NCBI GenBank assembly: GCA_964342855.1 | Contig: CAYFIB010000003.1 | Span: 1-64,000, forward strand | Origin: JBCBJX01 sp964342855 | Lineage (GTDB): Bacteria; Pseudomonadota; Alphaproteobacteria; Caulobacterales; Parvularculaceae | Length of the DNA: 64,000 bases | Direction: 5' to 3' | Shown here: positions 60,940-64,000 of the stretch, piece after piece | Layout of the letters: each line of letters begins with the position of its first letter | Numbering within the stretch: the stretch's first letter is position 1 | Notes under the pieces: generated by a model | Databases searched by the model: none | Seen by the model: the letters and a program-made list of their open reading frames with translations, nothing else | Told to the model about the DNA's origin: nothing | Position numbers and translations under genes: made by a program

Positions 60940-62262
60940 TCAGTTCTTCTCCGTCTCGCCGATATACGCCGTGAGGGCCGGCGAGCCCTGCGAGAGGATG
61001 ACATAGTCGAATGCCGGCGGGTCGCTCGGGGCGATGTCGATCTCGCCCATGGCGGTCATGAGGCCGGTCGCCGAGCTGAGGCGCGCAGAGTTCGCATAGG
61101 GGCTTCCCTCGCCTGAAAGCCGGATGAGGCTCGCCCGCGCGTCGCCGGCGGCGGCTTTCAGATCGTAGATCCCGCGCTGATAATAGAGATACGGAAAATC
61201 CTGCGAGAACGGGATGACCGTGTATTTTCCCTCGCCCGCCATGGGTCCCGGCAGCATTTTCGAAGGCATCATGCTCTCCGCGCCCGTATAGATGAAGCCG
61301 ATGGTTCCGACGGCCCCGGCGAAGGGCCCCTCCTCGTTCAGCCGCAGCGCCAGGGGGCGCGCGCCCTCGTTCACCGGCGCGCGGATGGCGTGGAAGAAGC
61401 CCCAGAAACCGTAAAGCGGCTCGTCGTCGCCGATCTCGAACACCGCGCTCATCGCCGCGATGTTGGCGAGGATCGCCTCATAGCGCGTCGCGCCTTCGTC
61501 GAGGGCGATCAGATTGCGGAGGAGATGGACGAAGCCCTTGTCCCGCGCCGCGGTCGGCAGGTCCTCCACCGCCGCGAGCGCCGCGCTCAGGGCGCCGATG
61601 CGCGCGGACTTCTCCGCATCCGGCGCGTAGGCGGGCGCGAGGGTGCCCGGCCAGTCGGGAATGACGCCATCCGTCGCGACAGCGCTCGCCGCCTGCTCCT
61701 GCGCCTCGGCGTATTCTTTCAGGACGTCGAGGGCGACGGCGCGGTCCTGCACCCGGTCGACGCCGAAGACGAGCACGCCCTCGCCGTCCGGGACCGAAGC
61801 GTTGAACTCCCGCAGCCCCCGGAGCTTCTCAAAATACTCCCGGCTCGCCCACTGGGCGTCTTCCGCCGCCCACGCCTCGAAAATCGGCTCGATATAGGTC
61901 TCGTCGCCGGTGAGGAGATAGAAATTGACCAGCGTCGATTGGGCGAAATCGAGCTCCGCCATCAGCCAGCGGAGGCCGGTCGTCGCATGCAGATGTTTGA
62001 TGAGCGCGAGGTCCAGCGCGTGCGGGTCCGCCATGCCGTGGATCTCGCCCATGAGGATGAGGCGCTTGGCGTAGAACGCCTCGTCGAAGAGGAAGCCGCC
62101 GTCTTCCGCCCCAAGATCGAGCGTGACGACGTTCGCCTTCGTCCACGCCTTGTAAGGGCCGGACCCCAGTTCGTCTTTCCACGCCGGAACCCACGGCAGA
62201 GTCAGCGCGATGACGACAACCGCGACCAGCAGCAGCCCGAGCCATTTGAAAATCCGCAGCAT
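60940..62262 (-). CDS. Membrane-anchored Tiki/EreA-like hydrolase superfamily protein
   Basis: A 440-aa protein with one N-terminal helix (about residues 5-25) and a large extracytoplasmic domain. The motif LILMGEIHGMADPHAL (GEIHG at 72-76) followed by LRWLMAELDF (Glu103) matches the ChaN/erythromycin-esterase/Tiki fold, in which a Glu and His pair near the N-terminus forms the active site. Its actual substrate is unknown and could be a peptide, ester or haem-like ligand. No neighbour supports a role. It lies between two palindromic repeat regions. Confidence 0.6.
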   Translation of the reverse strand: MLRIFKWLGLLLVAVVVIALTLPWVPAWKDELGSGPYKAWTKANVVTLDLGAEDGGFLFDEAFYAKRLILMGEIHGMADPHALDLALIKHLHATTGLRWLMAELDFAQSTLVNFYLLTGDETYIEPIFEAWAAEDAQWASREYFEKLRGLREFNASVPDGEGVLVFGVDRVQDRAVALDVLKEYAEAQEQAASAVATDGVIPDWPGTLAPAYAPDAEKSARIGALSAALAAVEDLPTAARDKGFVHLLRNLIALDEGATRYEAILANIAAMSAVFEIGDDEPLYGFWGFFHAIRAPVNEGARPLALRLNEEGPFAGAVGTIGFIYTGAESMMPSKMLPGPMAGEGKYTVIPFSQDFPYLYYQRGIYDLKAAAGDARASLIRLSGEGSPYANSARLSSATGLMTAMGEIDIAPSDPPAFDYVILSQGSPALTAYIGETEKN

Positions 62263-62328
62263 GGCGACGCCCCCTCAGTGCTTTCGGGGAGTCTATGGGC
62301 GTTCTCGCTGCGCCGGAACCTCGCTCCC

Positions 62329-62416
62329 GACTTCCCACGGCTTGACCGTTGGACCCAACACGAGAACCCGCAACGCGCCGCGCCGCCCGATGCTGGGCCC
62401 CACGGTCAAGCCGTGG
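62329..62416. repeat. Inverted repeat pair in 259-bp spacer
   Basis: TTCCCACGGCTTGACCGTT begins one arm near 62331. TGGGCCCCACGGTCAAGCCG begins the inverted, slightly diverged partner about 35 bases after the first arm ends, and the arms are roughly 26 bp. The 62263-62521 spacer has no gene that I can see. Confidence 0.65.
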
Positions 62417-62440
62417 GGAACGAGCATTTGTTCAACCGCT

Positions 62441-62518
62441 TACCCCGGCGAAAGCCGGGGCCTCCCGAGGCAAGCTGCGGACGTGTGACGGAGATCCCGG
62501 CTTTCACCGGGATGAGCG
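62441..62518. repeat. Two short CCCGG hairpins
   Basis: ACCCCGGCGAAAGCCGGGG (62442-62460) folds with a GAAA-type loop, and ATCCCGGCTTTCACCGGGAT (about 62495-62514) forms a second hairpin. They lie next to the stop of the DnaQ-like gene. These are widespread alphaproteobacterial palindrome types. Confidence 0.6.
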
Positions 62519-62521
62519 GGG

Positions 62522-63157
62522 TTAGTTTTCGGCCTCCGCCGCCAACATCGCCCGGTAAAGCTCCAGGTTCCACGCGGCCCCCGAAATCCCCGTGTGCTCC
62601 AGCGGATCCGACGTCTCCGGCGCGACCCCGAAGGCCGCTGCGATATCGCGGCCCGAAAGCCCCCGCGCGCCGGCGCCCCAGGCGATGGAGGGCAAATCGA
62701 GGACGTAATAGGTGAAGAGATCGCGGAAGCGCGGCGCCTCATGTTCTTTCAGGAGCGCGTCGAGGAAGTCCCGGTCGAAGGTCGCGTTATAGGCGGTGAA
62801 GATCGCCGTCCGGCCGCCCGTGTGCTCCTCATGAAATGCGAGGAACCGGCGCACGGCTTCTTCTTCGGAGACGGCGCCGAGGGTCTCCCAGCGCGCCTCG
62901 TCGAACCCGTTGATCGACCGCGCCACCGCCCCCGCCCGCTCCGGATGGTCCGGCGTCATCCGCACGAAGAACCGCGCGATCTCGGTCCCGTCCACATCCG
63001 CATAGACCGCGCCGAGATCGATCATCTCGTTATGGGCGGGGTCGAGCCCCGTCGTCTCGACGTCGACGATGGCGAGAACGTAGTCGGCGGGGGACGCGGC
63101 GGGGTTGGCGGCGGCGACGCCGCACGAGACCAGCAGTGAAATCAGAATTCGAAGCAC
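62522..63157 (-). CDS. Exported DnaQ/DEDDh exonuclease-fold protein, catalytic motif incomplete
   Basis: A 211-aa protein with an RNase H-like DEDD fold: ExoI IVDVETTG (Asp32, Glu34), ExoII YNATFDRDF (Asp128), and ExoIII around EHTGISGAAWN, where His188 is present but the next catalytic Asp is Gly193. The enzyme may therefore be inactive or altered. It begins with a strong hydrophobic signal (LRILISLLVSCGVAAANP), unusual for a nuclease of this family; LVSC fits a lipobox, so it may be a lipoprotein. GTG 63157 with GGGGAGAGG upstream is preferred; ATG 63181 is the alternative. A truncated copy of its N-terminal part lies at 63563-63690. Confidence 0.65.
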   Translation of the reverse strand: MLRILISLLVSCGVAAANPAASPADYVLAIVDVETTGLDPAHNEMIDLGAVYADVDGTEIARFFVRMTPDHPERAGAVARSINGFDEARWETLGAVSEEEAVRRFLAFHEEHTGGRTAIFTAYNATFDRDFLDALLKEHEAPRFRDLFTYYVLDLPSIAWGAGARGLSGRDIAAAFGVAPETSDPLEHTGISGAAWNLELYRAMLAAEAEN

Positions 63158-63200
63158 CGGCGCCTCTCCCCTCATCATCAAGAATGCGCCCCTTCTACCG

Positions 63201-63302
63201 TTATCCCGGAAACGGTGCAGCCGTTATCCGGGACCTAGGGCGAAATGCTCCGCGCGCGCGGCCCTCGCGTCCCGGCTCTCGCTCCGCTCGGCCCGGATGA
63301 CG
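63201..63302. repeat. Palindromic intergenic element, copy 2
   Basis: This copy keeps TTATCCCGGAAACGGTGCAG and GCCGTTATCCGGGACC at one end and TCCCGGCTCTCGCTCCGCTC with CCCGGATGAC at the other. It aligns with copy 1 (60802-60903) over the same 102-bp length, with substitutions concentrated in the middle. Confidence 0.8.
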
Positions 63303-63427
63303 TCGAAGCGGCACGCTTCTGGACGCGGTGCGGCTTCCTCGTCTCCCGCATGGCCCCGCTGGTCCTGACGCTCCCGACGGAGACGATGCGGCGGGCGACG
63401 CCCCGATGCCCCACTCCTCGAGTCATC

Positions 63428-63447
63428 CCGCGGCTGGACCGCGGGAC
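63428..63447. repeat. CCCGCGG palindrome, short form
   Basis: CCCGCGGCTGGACCGCGGGA shares its core with the long palindrome after gltA (23041-23060), differing at one loop base. It is flanked by GTCATCCCG- and CCCATCACGG-type sequences seen in the other repeats. Confidence 0.6.
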
Positions 63448-63562
63448 CCATCACGGACGCCCTCACCGAAAACCGGCGGTCGCGGATCGCGCAAGCAGAC
63501 GAGCGATGAAGACGCCGCACGCCCCGGAGCTGGGCCCCGCGGACAAGCAGCGGGATGACACG

Positions 63563-63690
63563 TTATTGGATCTCGAGAGCCCGCGCGGTCTTGGTCGCGT
63601 CTGCATCCGCATAGACCGCAACGAGATTGATCATCTCGTTATGGGCGGGGTCGACCCCCGTGGTCTCGACATCGACGGTGGCGAGGACGC
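63563..63690 (-). pseudogene. Truncated duplicate of the DnaQ-like gene N-terminus
   Basis: On the minus strand about 40 codons read VLATVDVETTGVDPAHNEMI and continue to an AVYADADAT-type segment. This matches the intact gene's VLAIVDVETTGLDPAHNEMI region (about 62985-63080) in most positions. The copy ends at a stop shortly after and lacks ExoII and ExoIII. Its 5' side is fused in frame to an AT-rich 45-codon leader (to 63829) with no similarity to the parent. It is a remnant of duplication rather than a functional gene. Confidence 0.7.
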
Positions 63691-63827
63691 CGCCAGAGCG
63701 AATAGAGTGGAACTCACGACATGTACAAGAATTCAAGTTCAATGGCCCTTTGAATTTGCCAAATTTTTCATCCAAACCTAACTCTTCTTCGAAGCGATAG
63801 TCGGTTTCTTGAAATATACATATATGC
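63691..63827. other. AT-rich junction sequence, no gene identified
   Basis: Composition drops sharply here (runs such as AAATATACATATATGCATTT) compared with the rest of the window. The only open frame is the leader of the truncated DnaQ-like copy. It may mark a recombination or insertion boundary. Confidence 0.5.
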
Positions 63828-63868
63828 ATTTAAAATAAAAAAAGGCCCGGCATTTTTCCGGGCCTTTT
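63828..63868 (-). terminator. Strong intrinsic terminator (possibly bidirectional)
   Basis: AAAAGGCCCGG, a 7-nt loop and CCGGGCCTTTT form an 11-bp stem at 63840-63868. On the minus strand it runs into TTTATTTTAAA, a very good termination tail; on the + strand only TTTTCTC follows. It therefore ends a transcript entering from beyond the right edge. Between it and 64000, all three minus frames contain stops, so only a 3' end or untranslated region of that transcript lies in the window. Confidence 0.85.
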
Positions 63869-64000
63869 CTCGGTGTAGTACTTCGCACCGCCACTCGATG
63901 ATATCGAGAATGAGCAATACAGCTTGCGCTGGTGACACTATCGCTCAGGTCGACAAATACCGATTCAAACATGAAAAATCAATGACAATCCCAGAGGGGC

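Larger units (their letters stand above)
63182..63562. other. Non-coding repeat-rich spacer
   Basis: This 380-bp stretch holds the second copy of the 102-bp palindrome (63201-63302) and the CCCGCGG palindrome near 63428, then GC-rich sequence with no convincing gene. Open frames cross the repeats in both directions but have no ribosome-binding site or recognisable protein. It looks like an accumulation site of intergenic repeats. Confidence 0.6.

Noticed and set aside
60940..62262. Erythromycin esterase resistance gene
   Set aside because: Only the GEIHG-type core is shared with EreA; the family is broad and the protein is membrane anchored, so resistance is not supported.
63245..63781. 178-codon + strand open frame across the right-end repeats
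   Set aside because: It runs through the palindromes and antisense to the DnaQ-like fragment; composition is repeat-driven and no start signal is seen.
63778..63972. 64-codon minus-strand ORF at the right end
   Set aside because: It reads through the stem of a strong terminator and has no similarity or Shine-Dalgarno.

Overview
The window is a GC-rich chromosomal segment of an alphaproteobacterium. It carries no phage, insertion sequence, CRISPR array, rRNA or tRNA that I can see. The gene order is the conserved alphaproteobacterial housekeeping backbone: eno, pyrG, secG, tpiA, ppiD-trpE, trpGDC, lexA, comEC, gltX, gltA, then lpxB-lpxI-lpxA-fabZ-lpxD-skp-bamA-rseP-dxr-cdsA-uppS-frr-pyrH-tsf-rpsB, then dnaE-lolD-lolC-proS, then rnj-coaX-birA-nuoN..nuoH. 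LpxI, a short ProS, a single Lol permease, DUF1467, RNase J and GAACN7GAAC LexA boxes all fit this class. A marine Parvularculales, Hyphomonadaceae or Caulobacterales-like organism is my inference; I cannot place it further.

Layout. 1-5.4 kb: an S41 protease lipoprotein, enolase, an AT-richer membrane protein with an internal 24-bp tandem duplication, a 58-aa Cys-rich lipoprotein, rpmF and two unknown exported or membrane proteins. 5.4-12.2 kb: pyrG, a membrane alpha/beta hydrolase, secG, tpiA and ppiD. 12.2-18 kb: tryptophan genes trpE, trpG, trpD and trpC, with an inverted yibQ-type deacetylase between trpE and trpG, followed by lexA with its own SOS operator. 18-23 kb: comEC, gltX and gltA. 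23-38.5 kb: one long minus-strand block for lipid A, outer-membrane biogenesis, isoprenoid and phospholipid precursors and translation factors. 38.7-46.2 kb: proS, an acetyltransferase, lolC, lolD, a 38-aa single-helix protein and dnaE. 46.4-58.9 kb: a serine hydrolase lipoprotein, DUF1467, RNase J, CoaX, BirA and complex I genes nuoH-N. 59-64 kb: an accessory tail with two outer-membrane barrels, a lipocalin-sized unknown, a Tiki/EreA-like hydrolase, a secreted DnaQ-fold protein and its broken duplicate, all interspersed with palindromic repeats.

How the genes work together. Most of the window serves the envelope: lipid A synthesis (LpxA, D, I, B), barrel assembly (BamA, Skp, PpiD), lipoprotein release (LolCD), protein export (SecG), site-2 proteolysis (RseP) and undecaprenyl, MEP and phospholipid precursors (UppS, Dxr, CdsA). 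The rest is translation, central metabolism and respiration.

The most interesting observation is a small gene at 42194-42310, immediately upstream of dnaE. It encodes a 38-aa single-pass membrane protein. A perfect LexA-type box precedes it, and a leader hairpin could mask its ribosome-binding site. This matches the architecture of SidA, the SOS-induced division inhibitor of Caulobacter. Other points are a nuo operon cut between nuoG and nuoH, an exported exonuclease-fold protein missing its last catalytic aspartate with a truncated copy nearby, and a mosaic of roughly 100-bp palindromic elements at the right end.
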